64,000 nt of DNA from Streptomyces barkulensis. Its GTDB lineage: Bacteria > Actinomycetota > Actinomycetes > Streptomycetales > Streptomycetaceae. The stretch is taken from the NCBI RefSeq assembly GCF_002843305.1, contig NZ_PGSG01000106.1, positions 1 to 64,000 of the forward strand, read 5' to 3'. Position 1 is the first letter of the stretch. Every line of letters starts with the position of its first letter. Positions 51,294-62,040 of the stretch are shown one piece after another. Position numbers and translations under genes: made by a program. The notes below the pieces were generated by a model, which had not been told where the DNA came from, ran no database searches, and saw only the letters and a list, made by a program, of their open reading frames with translations.

Positions 51294-51593
51294 TTGTCCT
51301 CCACACTGTCCCCCAGACCGTCTCCCGGGCCGTCCCGCGGCCCGTCCTCCCGTACGACCCGGCGCGGTTTCCTGGGCCTGACCGGCGCCGCGGCGGCGGC
51401 CGCGGCCGGTGCGGCGGCGCTTCCGCCTCTGGGCGCCTTCGGCGCCGGCGCCGCGGCCGGCGAGTACCGGCTCCCGGCGGTCACACACCCCTACCACCCG
51501 GCCGCCCTCTACCCCGGGGACGCCGACGACGACGCCCCCGGCGAGCCCCTCAACGCCGGTGTGGAGTGCTGCCGGGAGGGGGTGGACGCCTGA
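51294..51593 (+). CDS. Tat-signal small exported protein, 99 aa
   Basis: Short protein with a twin-arginine signal (SRTTRRGFLGLTGAAAAAAAGAAALPPL, about 19-50) and a mature part of only some 45 residues (VTHPYHPAALYPGDADDDAP, ending in CCREGVDA). No catalytic domain. TTG 51294 lies behind CAGGAGATCCCC. Its TGA overlaps the ATG of the amidase gene by one base (TGATG), so the two are translated together. It could act as an export chaperone or carrier for the signal-less amidase, as MelC1 does for tyrosinase, or bind it at the wall (inference). Confidence 0.75.
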   Translation: MSSTLSPRPSPGPSRGPSSRTTRRGFLGLTGAAAAAAAGAAALPPLGAFGAGAAAGEYRLPAVTHPYHPAALYPGDADDDAPGEPLNAGVECCREGVDA

Positions 51594-52330
51594 TGGCCGT
51601 CTTCGTCCCCCGCTCGGAATGGGGCGCCCGCGCCCCCACCAACCGGCCCTCCGGCATCACGCCGGGGGACGGCGGCACCACCGTCCACCACGTCGGCGGC
51701 ACGCCCGTCGCCCGCTCCGACCACGGCGAGTGCGCCGGCCAGGTGCGCGGCATCCAGAACCACCACATGGACGGCAACGGCTGGGCCGACATCGCCTACA
51801 CCTATCTGGTGTGCGTCCACGGCCGCGTCTACGAAGGGCGCGGGCCGTGGGTGCGGACCGCCGCCAACGGCACCGACTCCGGCAACCGGGACTGGTACGC
51901 GGTGTGCGCCCTCACCGGCGGCTCCTCCTCCGGCTACGACTCCGTAACCGAGGAACTCCTGGACGCCCTGCGCTGGTCGATCGCCAATCTGCGCGACATC
52001 GGCGGCGCGGGCCGCGGGATCAACCGGCACGGCGACCATCTGCCGACGTCCTGCCCGGGCCTGCTCTCCTCCTATGTGCGCGACGGCTCGCTGGAACCCG
52101 CCTCCGGCCCTCCCGCCTGGCCCGGCGTCCACCTCAGCCATCCGCCGGCCACCGAGCACCCCGCCGTGGGGCTGTGGCAGCGGCGGATGCGCGAGCTCGG
52201 CTGGTCCCCCGGCACGGGCGGGCGGTACGACGCGCGGTCCAAGGAGGTGTGCGAGCGCTTCCAGGCACGGCACGGCCTGACGGTCGACGGCGTCGTCGGC
52301 CCGGAGACCTGGAAGGCATGCTTCGGCTGA
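51593..52330 (+). CDS. Peptidoglycan amidase with PG-binding domain
   Basis: 245-residue N-acetylmuramoyl-L-alanine amidase of the PGRP/Amidase_2 family. VFVPRSEWGARAP opens the fold; zinc ligands are in TTVHHVGGT and INRHGDHLPTSCPG, with IQNHHMDGNGWADIAYTYLVCVHGRVYEGRG between. A peptidoglycan-binding domain 1 follows (VGLWQRRMRELGW ... FQARHGLTVDGVVGPETWKACFG). No signal peptide, although its substrate is outside the membrane; export may depend on the coupled Tat protein. ATG 51593 within TGATG. Confidence 0.93.
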   Translation: MAVFVPRSEWGARAPTNRPSGITPGDGGTTVHHVGGTPVARSDHGECAGQVRGIQNHHMDGNGWADIAYTYLVCVHGRVYEGRGPWVRTAANGTDSGNRDWYAVCALTGGSSSGYDSVTEELLDALRWSIANLRDIGGAGRGINRHGDHLPTSCPGLLSSYVRDGSLEPASGPPAWPGVHLSHPPATEHPAVGLWQRRMRELGWSPGTGGRYDARSKEVCERFQARHGLTVDGVVGPETWKACFG

Positions 52331-52394
52331 CACCCCTCCGGCCGCGGCCCCTCCCCGGACGCCGGCGCGCTCCGGGCCCCCGGCGGGGCCGGGT

Positions 52395-52408
52395 GGCCCA
52401 TTCGGCCC
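52395..52408. promoter_or_regulatory. OsdR/DosR-like dyad (12 of 14)
   Basis: GGCCCATTCGGCCC, 149 bases before the hydroxyacid dehydrogenase start; two bases off GGGCCGTTCGGCCC found at 63051. Confidence 0.4.
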
Positions 52409-52556
52409 TGGGCCGGGGGCAGGCATCCGCGGAAGGCTTGCGGGCAGCGTGTTCCACGGGGGCGCGGAATCCGCGCCCCCGCCGGCCCCGCACGGCCGGC
52501 CGGACACGTACACGCGCACGCGCGCCGGGGTACGGCGCGGGACGAGGGAGGAAACG

Positions 52557-53615
52557 GTGGAGCGGACGGCACAGGGCACGGCCGGGAGGGCGAGGGAGGC
52601 GGTGGACGTCGTCGCCTACGGGGTCGTCACCGACGAACGGCCCCTGCTGGAGAAGGCGTTCGACGGGCGGCACCGCCTGCGCTGCCTGGACCTGGTCCTG
52701 GACCGGGACACCGCCGCCACGGCCGCCGGGTGCGCGGTGGTGTGCAGCAGCGTCAACGACGTGCTGGACGAGGAGGTGCTGACCACCCTGGCCGGCGGCG
52801 GCACCAGGCTGGTCACCCAGCGCGCCACCGGCTACAACAACATCGACCTGGACGCCGCCCGGAAGCTGGGCCTGTCGGTGGCGCGCGTGTCGCACTACTC
52901 CCCGCACTCGGTGGCCGAGTTCGCCTGGGCCCTGGCCCTGGCGGTCAACCGGCGGGTGCCCCGCGCGGTGACCCGCACCCGCGACTTCGACTTCCGGCTC
53001 AACGGCCTGATGGGACGCGACTTCCACGGGCGCACCGCCGGGATCCTGGGCACCGGGAAGATCGGCGCGGCCTTCGCCCGTATCGCCGCGGGCTTCGGCA
53101 TGCGCCTGCTCGGCTCCGACATCGCGGAGAACCCCGAGTGCCTGGCCCTGGGCATGGAGTACGTCGACCGCGACCGGCTGTTCACCGAGTCCGACCTGAT
53201 CAGCCTTCATCTGCCGCTGCTGCCCGACACCTACCACGTGGTCGACGGCGACGCCCTGCGCAGGATGAAGGACGACGCGATCCTGATCAACACCAGCCGG
53301 GGCGGTCTGATGGACGCCCACGCCCTGGTGGAGACCCTGCGCGAGGGCCGTCTGGACGGGGTGGGGCTGGACGTGTACGAGGAGGAGGCCGGGGTCTTCT
53401 TCTTCGACCGCTCACTGGACGTGGTGACCGACGACACCCTCGCCCGGCTGATGACCTTCCGCAACGTCCTGGTCAGCTCCCACCAGGCGTACTTCACCCA
53501 CGACGCGGTGGAGCAGATCGTCCGGGCCACCGCCGCCAACGTCGAGGACCACCTGGCCGGACGCACGGGCGAGAACGTCCTCGTCCCTCCGCCCGCCCCG
53601 TCCGCCCCGCGCTGA
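52557..53615 (+). CDS. D-2-hydroxyacid dehydrogenase (D-lactate type)
   Basis: 352-residue NAD enzyme reducing pyruvate or another 2-oxoacid. N-part VVAYGVVTDERPLLEKAF and the D-lactate dehydrogenase hallmark TRLVTQRATGYNNIDLDAARKLGLSVARVSHYSPHSVAEFA; nucleotide loop GTGKIG at 165-170; catalytic Arg248 (NTSRGG), the Glu in YEEEAG, and His309 (SSHQAYFT). GTG 52557 follows GAGGGAGGAAACG. Beside the PPDK / stress-protein block it would fit fermentative NADH recycling under low oxygen (inference); an OsdR-like dyad lies upstream. Confidence 0.94.
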   Translation: MERTAQGTAGRAREAVDVVAYGVVTDERPLLEKAFDGRHRLRCLDLVLDRDTAATAAGCAVVCSSVNDVLDEEVLTTLAGGGTRLVTQRATGYNNIDLDAARKLGLSVARVSHYSPHSVAEFAWALALAVNRRVPRAVTRTRDFDFRLNGLMGRDFHGRTAGILGTGKIGAAFARIAAGFGMRLLGSDIAENPECLALGMEYVDRDRLFTESDLISLHLPLLPDTYHVVDGDALRRMKDDAILINTSRGGLMDAHALVETLREGRLDGVGLDVYEEEAGVFFFDRSLDVVTDDTLARLMTFRNVLVSSHQAYFTHDAVEQIVRATAANVEDHLAGRTGENVLVPPPAPSAPR

Positions 53616-53643
53616 CCGGCCCGGGCCCGGGCCGCGTAAGGCC

Positions 53644-56394
53644 TCAGGCCCCCGGCGGCCCGCCGGCCGCGGGGAGGCCGCCGGCGCCGGGAAAGCCGGC
53701 CGCCTCTCCCCCGGCTCCCCCGGCTCCCCCGGCGCCGCGTGTGAAGCGGCTCTCGAACCGGGCCGCGGCGAACCCGGCCGCGCCGACGGCCGCGACGGCC
53801 GCCAGGGCTGACGGGCCCGGCGGCTCGGTGCGGAGCACCTCCTCCAGGAAGGGCACCGTGACGGCGGCCGCGCCCAGCACCACGGCGGCCAGCACCGCCG
53901 CCGGCAGGAAGGGGTTCTCCCGCGTCAGCAGCCGCTCCCGCAGCCCCAGCACGACGCCGAGCTGGGCCGCCAGCAGGGCCAGGAACAGTGTGGTCTGCCA
54001 CGGCCGGCCGGCCTCCCGCGCCCACAGCGCCGCCGCCAGGGAGGCGGCGGTCACCAGCGCGGCCAGCCGCAGGATCCGCAGCCACAGCCCGTCTCCGAGC
54101 ACATGCCGGCCGGAGGGGTGCGGCGGGCGGCGCATGGCGTTCACGGAGACCGGCTCGGCTCCCATGGCCACGCCCGTCAGACCGTGGGTGAGCAGGTTGA
54201 TCCACAGGATCTGGCCCGCCCGCAGCGGCACCGTCAGACCGAGGAAGGGGCCGATCAGCATCACCAGGATCTCCGCCGCTCCCCCGGCCATGCCGTAGAG
54301 CAGGAAGCGTCGGATGTTGTCGTAGACCCGCCGGCCCTCCTCCACCGCCGCGACCACCGTGCGCAGTTCGTCGTCGGCGAGCACCAGGTCGGCGGCCTGC
54401 CGGGCGACCTCGGTGCCCCGTCGCCCCATCGCCACCCCGATGTCGGCCTGCCGCAGCGCCGGGCCGTCGTTGACGCCGTCGCCGGTCATGGCGGTGACCG
54501 CGCCGCGCGTCCGCCAGGCCTGGACGATGTCCACCTTCTGCTGCGGATCGGTGCGGGCGAACACCCGCACGGTGGACGGGTCGGCGACCTGTCCGGCGGC
54601 CAGCGCGCGGCCGGTGACCACCTCGGGCGGCTCGGTGGGCGCGGCCCCGTCGGTTCCGGTCGGGCCCGGGCCCCGGTCGAGGATGCCGAGCCGGGTGGCG
54701 ATCGCGCGGGCGGTGGCCGGGTGGTCACCGGTGATCATCACCGGGGTGATGCCCGCGTCCCGGCAGGCGGCGACGGTGGCCCCGGCCGCCTCCTTGGGCG
54801 GATCGCTCAGCGCCGCCAGCCCCAGCAGCCGCAGCCCGCTCCCGGCCTCCTCCCAGCGGCCGGGCTCCCAGCGGCCGGGCTCCCCGTCGAGCGGGCCGGA
54901 CGCCACGGCCAGGACGCGGTAGCCCTCCGCCGACAGCGCGGCGGCCTCGCGGTGGGCGCGCTCCAGCCGCAGGGGCGTCTCGTCCAGGAGCGAGCCGTTC
55001 AGGACCGTCTCGGGGGCGCCCTTGAGACACACCAGGCGCCCGCCGGAGGGCTCCCGGTGGACGGTGGTCATGCGCTTGCGCAGGCTGTCGAAGGGCACCT
55101 CGCCGATCCGGGGGTGCTCGCGCAGCACCTCGGCGCGATCCAGGCCGGCCTTGGCGGCCGCGGCCAGCAGCGCGGCCTCGGTGGGATCGCCGAGTGCACT
55201 CCAGCGCTCCTCGCCGTCGTGCGGGGGGCGCAGCGCGGCGTCGTTGCACAGCACGGCGGCGGTCAGCAGGGCCCGTACGGCCTGTGCCGTCGCGGGGGCG
55301 GGCGGCCCGGGCGCACGCTCGCCGCCACTGCCACTGCCACTGCCACTGCCGTCGGACAGCAGTTCGCCGGCCGGTTCGTATCCGCCGCCGGTGAGGCGGA
55401 CGGTGCCCCGGGGCGTCCACACCCGCTCCACGACCATCCGCCCCTCGGTGAGGGTGCCGGTCTTGTCGGTGGCCAGCACGGTGACCGAGCCGAGGGTCTC
55501 CACCGCGGGCAGCCGCCGCACCAGCGCGTTGCGGGCGGCCATCCGCCGGGCGCCGAGGGCCAGGGCGAGGGTGACGACGGCGGGCAGCGACTCGGGGACG
55601 GCGGCCACGGCCAGGCTGATCGCGGTGACGGCCATCGTCTCCAGCGACTGGCCGCGGGCCAGGCCCAGCAGCAGCACCAGCAGGCACAGGACCACCGTGA
55701 CCGCCGCGAGCACCCGGCCCAGACCGGCCAGGCGGCGCTGGAGCGGGGTGGGGCCGCGGCGCGGACGCAGCAGGGCGGCGATGCGGCCCAGCGCGCTGTC
55801 CGCTCCGGTGGCGGTGACGGTCGCCACCGCCCGGCCGCGTACGACGACGGTGCCCGCCCGCAGAGCACCGGCCTCCGGTTCGCCGGCCCGGACGTCCTTG
55901 TCCACGGGCACGGACTCACCGGTCAGCGCGGACTCGTCCACCGCCAGCACCCAGGAGCGCAGCAGCCGCGCGTCCGCCGGGACGATGTCGCCCTCACCGA
56001 GCAGGAGTACGTCACCGGGCACCACCTCGGCCGAGGGCACCTCCCGTTCGGCGCCGCCGCGCACCACCCGGGCCACGGGCGCGGACATGGCGGTCAGCGC
56101 CGCGATGGCGTTGTCGGCGCGCACCTCCTGGGCCACGCCGACGCCCGTGTTGGCGACGATCACCAGGGCGATGACGGCCGTGTCGCCGTGGTCCCCGGTC
56201 AGCAGCGTCAGCACCACCGCGCCGAGCAGGACCAGGATCAGCGGGTCGCGCAGCTGTGCGGCCACCCGCGCCCGCAGCGGCGTGCCCGGGGGCTGCCCCA
56301 CCTCGTTGCGGCCCCCTTCCGCCAGTCGCCGGGCGGCCTCCTCCTCGGTGAGGCCGTCCGGGCGCGCGGCGGGAGGGGCGGGCGGGTCCTGCAT
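53644..56394 (-). CDS. CtpF-like P-type (Ca2+) ATPase
   Basis: 916-residue type II P-type ATPase for divalent cations, like mycobacterial CtpF, a dormancy-regulon pump. Cation-ATPase N-domain (LTEEEAARRLAEGGRNEVGQ), LTGES actuator loop, PESLP in helix 4, phosphorylated Asp310 in TDKTGTLTEG, KGAPE nucleotide site, TGDGVNDGPALRQADIGVAMG hinge, and six C-terminal helices. Residues near 350 are a Gly/Ser run coded by four tandem CCACTG units (55325-55348). The C-terminal tail is Gly/Ala-rich. ATG 56394 with CAGACC-type weak site. Last gene of the minus-strand block starting at 59066. Confidence 0.94.
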   Translation of the reverse strand: MQDPPAPPAARPDGLTEEEAARRLAEGGRNEVGQPPGTPLRARVAAQLRDPLILVLLGAVVLTLLTGDHGDTAVIALVIVANTGVGVAQEVRADNAIAALTAMSAPVARVVRGGAEREVPSAEVVPGDVLLLGEGDIVPADARLLRSWVLAVDESALTGESVPVDKDVRAGEPEAGALRAGTVVVRGRAVATVTATGADSALGRIAALLRPRRGPTPLQRRLAGLGRVLAAVTVVLCLLVLLLGLARGQSLETMAVTAISLAVAAVPESLPAVVTLALALGARRMAARNALVRRLPAVETLGSVTVLATDKTGTLTEGRMVVERVWTPRGTVRLTGGGYEPAGELLSDGSGSGSGSGGERAPGPPAPATAQAVRALLTAAVLCNDAALRPPHDGEERWSALGDPTEAALLAAAAKAGLDRAEVLREHPRIGEVPFDSLRKRMTTVHREPSGGRLVCLKGAPETVLNGSLLDETPLRLERAHREAAALSAEGYRVLAVASGPLDGEPGRWEPGRWEEAGSGLRLLGLAALSDPPKEAAGATVAACRDAGITPVMITGDHPATARAIATRLGILDRGPGPTGTDGAAPTEPPEVVTGRALAAGQVADPSTVRVFARTDPQQKVDIVQAWRTRGAVTAMTGDGVNDGPALRQADIGVAMGRRGTEVARQAADLVLADDELRTVVAAVEEGRRVYDNIRRFLLYGMAGGAAEILVMLIGPFLGLTVPLRAGQILWINLLTHGLTGVAMGAEPVSVNAMRRPPHPSGRHVLGDGLWLRILRLAALVTAASLAAALWAREAGRPWQTTLFLALLAAQLGVVLGLRERLLTRENPFLPAAVLAAVVLGAAAVTVPFLEEVLRTEPPGPSALAAVAAVGAAGFAAARFESRFTRGAGGAGGAGGEAAGFPGAGGLPAAGGPPGA
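55325..55348. repeat. Hexanucleotide microsatellite in the CtpF gene
   Basis: Four tandem CCACTG units; slippage would add or remove Gly-Ser pairs without shifting the frame. Confidence 0.8.
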
Positions 56395-56453
56395 GGTCTG
56401 CTCCGGTTCGTCACGGTGGATGCTCGGCGGCGCGTGCGGATCCCGCGCGGTCC

Positions 56454-56495
56454 GGCCCGGGTCAGCCGGCCCGGGTCAGCCGGTCCGGGTCAGCC
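56454..56495. repeat. Three tandem 14-bp repeats
   Basis: Unit GGYCCGGGTCAGCC (third differs at one base) between the 126-residue membrane gene stop and the CtpF start. Could be regulatory or a recent duplication. Confidence 0.6.
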
Positions 56496-56508
56496 GGTCC
56501 GGCCCGGA

Positions 56509-56889
56509 TCAGTACAGCGAGGCGGGCCAGGTCAGCGTCACGGCCAGGACGACGCCCGCGTCCAGCGCGATGCCCAGCAGCAGCCACGGGTTGAACCAGA
56601 GCACCTTCAGCACCAGACCGCCGGCCGCGGCCACCACGGCCGCCGGGGCCCACCAGCCGGTGTCGGCCAGCAGGGCCACGCCCGCGATGGCGTACAGCAG
56701 GGCCGTGACCGCGGCCAGGGCGGTCGCCGCGGCCCTGGAGGTCTCCTCGGTCACATGGGCCGCGGCCAGCGCCCAGGAGTGGCCGGGGGCGAAGGGGGGC
56801 GGGTTGTCCGGGTCCGGCGGCGTCACCCAGACCCTGAAGTGCACCAGGGCGTGCGCGAGGAGGAGGATCACCGCCAGCGCCCTGATCAC
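56509..56889 (-). CDS. Small membrane protein, 126 aa
   Basis: Protein with four predicted helices (VIRALAVILLLAHALVHF, an Ala-rich central pair, VLWFNPWLLLGIALDAGVVLAVTLTW). GTG 56889 overlaps the DUF4389 gene stop by four bases (GTGA). Family unknown to me; similar unnamed membrane proteins accompany DosR-type dormancy genes. Likely acts with its upstream partner. Confidence 0.8.
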   Translation of the reverse strand: MIRALAVILLLAHALVHFRVWVTPPDPDNPPPFAPGHSWALAAAHVTEETSRAAATALAAVTALLYAIAGVALLADTGWWAPAAVVAAAGGLVLKVLWFNPWLLLGIALDAGVVLAVTLTWPASLY

Positions 56890-57560
56890 GGCGCGGGCTC
56901 CGGTTCCCGGCCGCCCTGGTCCAGCCGGAAGGGCGGGTAGGCGTCCGTCATCAGCGCCGCGTAGACCGTCACCCGCAGCACCCAGCGGTTGAGTCCGACC
57001 AGCAGGTCGAACAGGCCCCGGGGATAGGTGTCGGTGAAGGCCTTGGCGATGATCGCGAAGAACGCCAGGACCATGATGAGTCCCGCGGACCAGAACCCCT
57101 GCTCCTCCATGCCGCCGCTGCCTCCGCCGGCGAGGAAGGCGACCACGATGTAGTGCGGGATCGCCAGCAGCCACCACTTCACCAGCACCAGGCCGCGCGA
57201 GAGCCGCCCGGGACGGTCGATCTCCAGCCGCGCCGGGTAGTCCGGCTCCGGGCCCAGGCTGAAGGGCGGGTAGCGGTCGGTGGCGAACGCGCCGGTGGAG
57301 TAGAAGGCCACCCGCCAGCTCCAGCGCAGCACGCCGGTGTTGAAGTCGAACAGCGGCCTGGGGTAGCGGGCGGTGAACAGGATCGCGAAGAACGCGATCA
57401 CGGTCACCACGAAGAACGCGATCCACAGGAAGAACAGCACGACGAAGTGCGGGATCAGCAGGATCCACTTCACCAGCCACAGCCACCTCGACAGCGGTCG
57501 GTCCAGCTCCGCCTCCACCGTCACGGGCCGGCGGGCCCCGGTTGCCGCCATGGAGAACAC
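56886..57560 (-). CDS. DUF4389 membrane protein
   Basis: 224-residue protein with two DUF4389 halves; each has a WLVKWILLIPHF / LVKWWLLAIPHYIVV helix and an RYPRPLFDFNTGVLRW / TYPRGLFDLLVGLNRW motif ending in TDRYPPF / TDAYPPF. Tandem duplication is evident from these matches. Four to five helices. Function unknown; it belongs to the stress/dormancy block. GTG 57560 is nine bases behind AAGGAG; ATG 57551 is possible. 37 bases after the flavodoxin stop. Confidence 0.88.
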   Translation of the reverse strand: MFSMAATGARRPVTVEAELDRPLSRWLWLVKWILLIPHFVVLFFLWIAFFVVTVIAFFAILFTARYPRPLFDFNTGVLRWSWRVAFYSTGAFATDRYPPFSLGPEPDYPARLEIDRPGRLSRGLVLVKWWLLAIPHYIVVAFLAGGGSGGMEEQGFWSAGLIMVLAFFAIIAKAFTDTYPRGLFDLLVGLNRWVLRVTVYAALMTDAYPPFRLDQGGREPEPAP

Positions 57561-57597
57561 GGTGATCAGCTCCTTCGTTCTCTGGTTCCGCGGGCGC

Positions 57598-58119
57598 TCA
57601 GGGCCGGCCGGGGGCCGGGTGCAGGGAGCGGGCGACGGTGTCGGCGAAGGCGTCGACCGCCTCCCAGTCGCGGTAGTCGCCGTAGCGCAGGCCCATCGCC
57701 CGGAAGATCGCGCGTCCGGGGCCGGGCAGGTGCTCCGGTGCGACGACCCCGGAGAACATGGCGTGCTCGCGGGGTGAGAGGTCGGCCAGGACCTCCTCGG
57801 TCACCTTCGGCTCCTCCTTGGCGGCCATGGGCTTCCACGGGCCGCGCAGGGCCGCGGGCATGCCGACGCTGAAGATCCACACCGGCCGGCCGGCCAGCAG
57901 CTCCCGGTGAGTGTGGACGAATCCGGTGGCCTCCGGCAGCCAGGCCATTCCGTGGACGGCGCTGCCCAGCACATAGGCGTCGTAGCCGCCCGCGTCGCCG
58001 ACCGCGTCCAGGGAAGCGGTCTCGGCCCCGACGCCCCGCTCGGCCAGCCGGGCGGCGATGCGCTCGGCGATCTCGCGGGTGGAGCCGTGGGCGCTGGCGT
58101 ATCCCACCAGTACGGTCAT
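57598..58119 (-). CDS. Flavodoxin-domain protein
   Basis: 173-residue flavodoxin-fold protein related to HemG-type menaquinone-dependent protoporphyrinogen oxidase. FMN phosphate loop VGYASAHGSTREIAERIA, then YDAYVLGSAVHGMAWLPEATGFV, and LSPREHAMFSGVV. It likely moves electrons with FMN; haem synthesis is not certain. ATG 58119 overlaps the Usp stop by four bases (ATGA), so both are co-translated. Confidence 0.9.
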   Translation of the reverse strand: MTVLVGYASAHGSTREIAERIAARLAERGVGAETASLDAVGDAGGYDAYVLGSAVHGMAWLPEATGFVHTHRELLAGRPVWIFSVGMPAALRGPWKPMAAKEEPKVTEEVLADLSPREHAMFSGVVAPEHLPGPGRAIFRAMGLRYGDYRDWEAVDAFADTVARSLHPAPGRP

Positions 58120-59066
58120 GTCGTCTCCTCCTCATCGCGGTCCCCGCCGCGCTCCCCGCCGAGCGGGACCGGCACGACCATCACCGGGCAGCGGGCGTGG
58201 TGGAGCAGGGAGTGCGCCACCGGGCCCAGCCGCATCGCCAGCCGCCCGCGCCGCCGGTGGACGGCGACCACCACCACGTCCGCCGCCTCGCTGGCCTCGA
58301 CCAGCGCGGGGGCGGCACCGCCGTTGACGGTCCTGACCTCCGCCCGCACCCGCGGGTGGCGGCCTCGGAACGGATCCAGCACCCCTTCGGCCGCGGCCGT
58401 CTCGGCGCGCGCGACCCGGGCGATGTCCTCGCGCCGCGGGCTGGTGGGCACCAGCGGCTCCCCGGGCGGGGCGAGGTGCCGGTAGACCCAGGCGTGCAGC
58501 GCCACCAGACGCGCCTGCCGGGCGGCGGCCTCGCGGAAGGCCAGATCGACCGCGTCGGCGTCGGCCTCGCCCTCCACGCCCAGCAGCACGGTGTCGTGGG
58601 GGACGCGGTTGTGCTCCGGCGACAGATCGCCGCGCACCACCAGCAGCGGCCCGGCGGTGTGCGCGGCGACCCGCAGGCCCACCGACCCCAGCAGCAGGCC
58701 GGTGAAGCCGCCCAACCCGCGGGAGCCGACCACGGTGAGCGCGGCCCGGTGGCTCAGGCGCACCAGGGCGCCCGGGGCGTCCTCGTCCACGGCCGAGGCC
58801 ACCACCTCCAGCCCCGGGACCAGGCGCCGGGCGTGCCCGGCGGCCGACTCCGCCAGCGCCTGTGCGTCCTCGCGGGAGGGGGTGTGCGCCGCGGGCTCCG
58901 CCCCGGTCTGCGGGAGCGCGGCCCAGGGGCGGCCGTGCACGACCTGAAGCGGCACCCCGCGGCGGTGCGCCTCGGCCGCCGCCTGCTCCAGCGCCAGCTC
59001 GGCGTGCCGGGAGCCGTCCACCCCGACGGCCACATGGCCCCGGGGTCCGGCTGCGTTGGCGTCCAT
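58116..59066 (-). CDS. Universal stress protein, tandem Usp domains
   Basis: 316-residue cytosolic protein with two UspA domains. First: VAVGVDGSRHAELALEQAA and VVGSRGLGGFTGLLLGSVGLRVAAHTAGPLLVVRG, an ATP-binding G-2x-G-9x-G signature. Second: VLLGVEGEADADAVDLAF ... VVVVAVHRRRGRLAMRLGPVAHSLLHHARCPVMVV, where the glycine signature is lost, so probably only one ATP site. ATG 59066 follows GGGAGGAGCGACC. Heads the operon usp-flavodoxin-DUF4389-(126 aa)-ctpF; an OsdR-like dyad lies at 59170-59183. Confidence 0.94.
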   Translation of the reverse strand: MDANAAGPRGHVAVGVDGSRHAELALEQAAAEAHRRGVPLQVVHGRPWAALPQTGAEPAAHTPSREDAQALAESAAGHARRLVPGLEVVASAVDEDAPGALVRLSHRAALTVVGSRGLGGFTGLLLGSVGLRVAAHTAGPLLVVRGDLSPEHNRVPHDTVLLGVEGEADADAVDLAFREAAARQARLVALHAWVYRHLAPPGEPLVPTSPRREDIARVARAETAAAEGVLDPFRGRHPRVRAEVRTVNGGAAPALVEASEAADVVVVAVHRRRGRLAMRLGPVAHSLLHHARCPVMVVPVPLGGERGGDRDEEETT

Positions 59067-59169
59067 GGTCGCTCCTCCCGTTCCGCCGCACAGCGCGGGC
59101 GTTTCGCCCGCTTCCTTCAAGCCTTACCGGAAAAGTCCTTTTCCGCCTGGGGTCGGCCGCCCTTCCGGT

Positions 59170-59183
59170 GGGCCGTTCGGTCC
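59170..59183. promoter_or_regulatory. OsdR/DosR-like dyad before usp operon
   Basis: GGGCCGTTCGGTCC, identical in its first 11 bases to the dyad at 63051-63064. About 105 bases before the Usp start. Confidence 0.55.
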
Positions 59184-59204
59184 CGGGCGCCGGGCCCCGC
59201 ACGG

Positions 59205-59250
59205 GCCCGCCCCCGCCCGGCACCCGTGCGGGCACCGGGCGGGGGCGGGC
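59205..59250 (-). terminator. Terminator of ppdK
   Basis: Perfect 16-bp stem (59205-59220 with 59235-59250) directly after the stop, with an inner CCCG/CGGG pairing. Confidence 0.8.
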
Positions 59251-59255
59251 TCAGG

Positions 59256-61910
<2,655 letters not shown>

Positions 61911-61987
61911 CTGTGGTGCCTCCTCAGCGGCTCGGCGCCCGCGCGGGCCTGGGCCCGGCGGCGGAGCACCTCGGCGGATGGGGTCGC

Positions 61988-62037
61988 GGACCCGGTGCGG
62001 GAGCCTGCCGCGGGGGCCGGCCCGCCGCACCGGGTCC
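61988..62037 (-). terminator. Terminator of the second Usp gene
   Basis: 13-bp perfect arms (61988-62000 with 62025-62037) adjacent to the Usp stop. Confidence 0.7.
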
Positions 62038-62040
62038 GGC

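Noticed and set aside
51294..52330. Treating the Tat protein and amidase as one gene with a frameshift
   Set aside because: The TGATG junction, a clean amidase N-terminus and good codon use in both frames favour two coupled genes; a sequencing error cannot be fully excluded.
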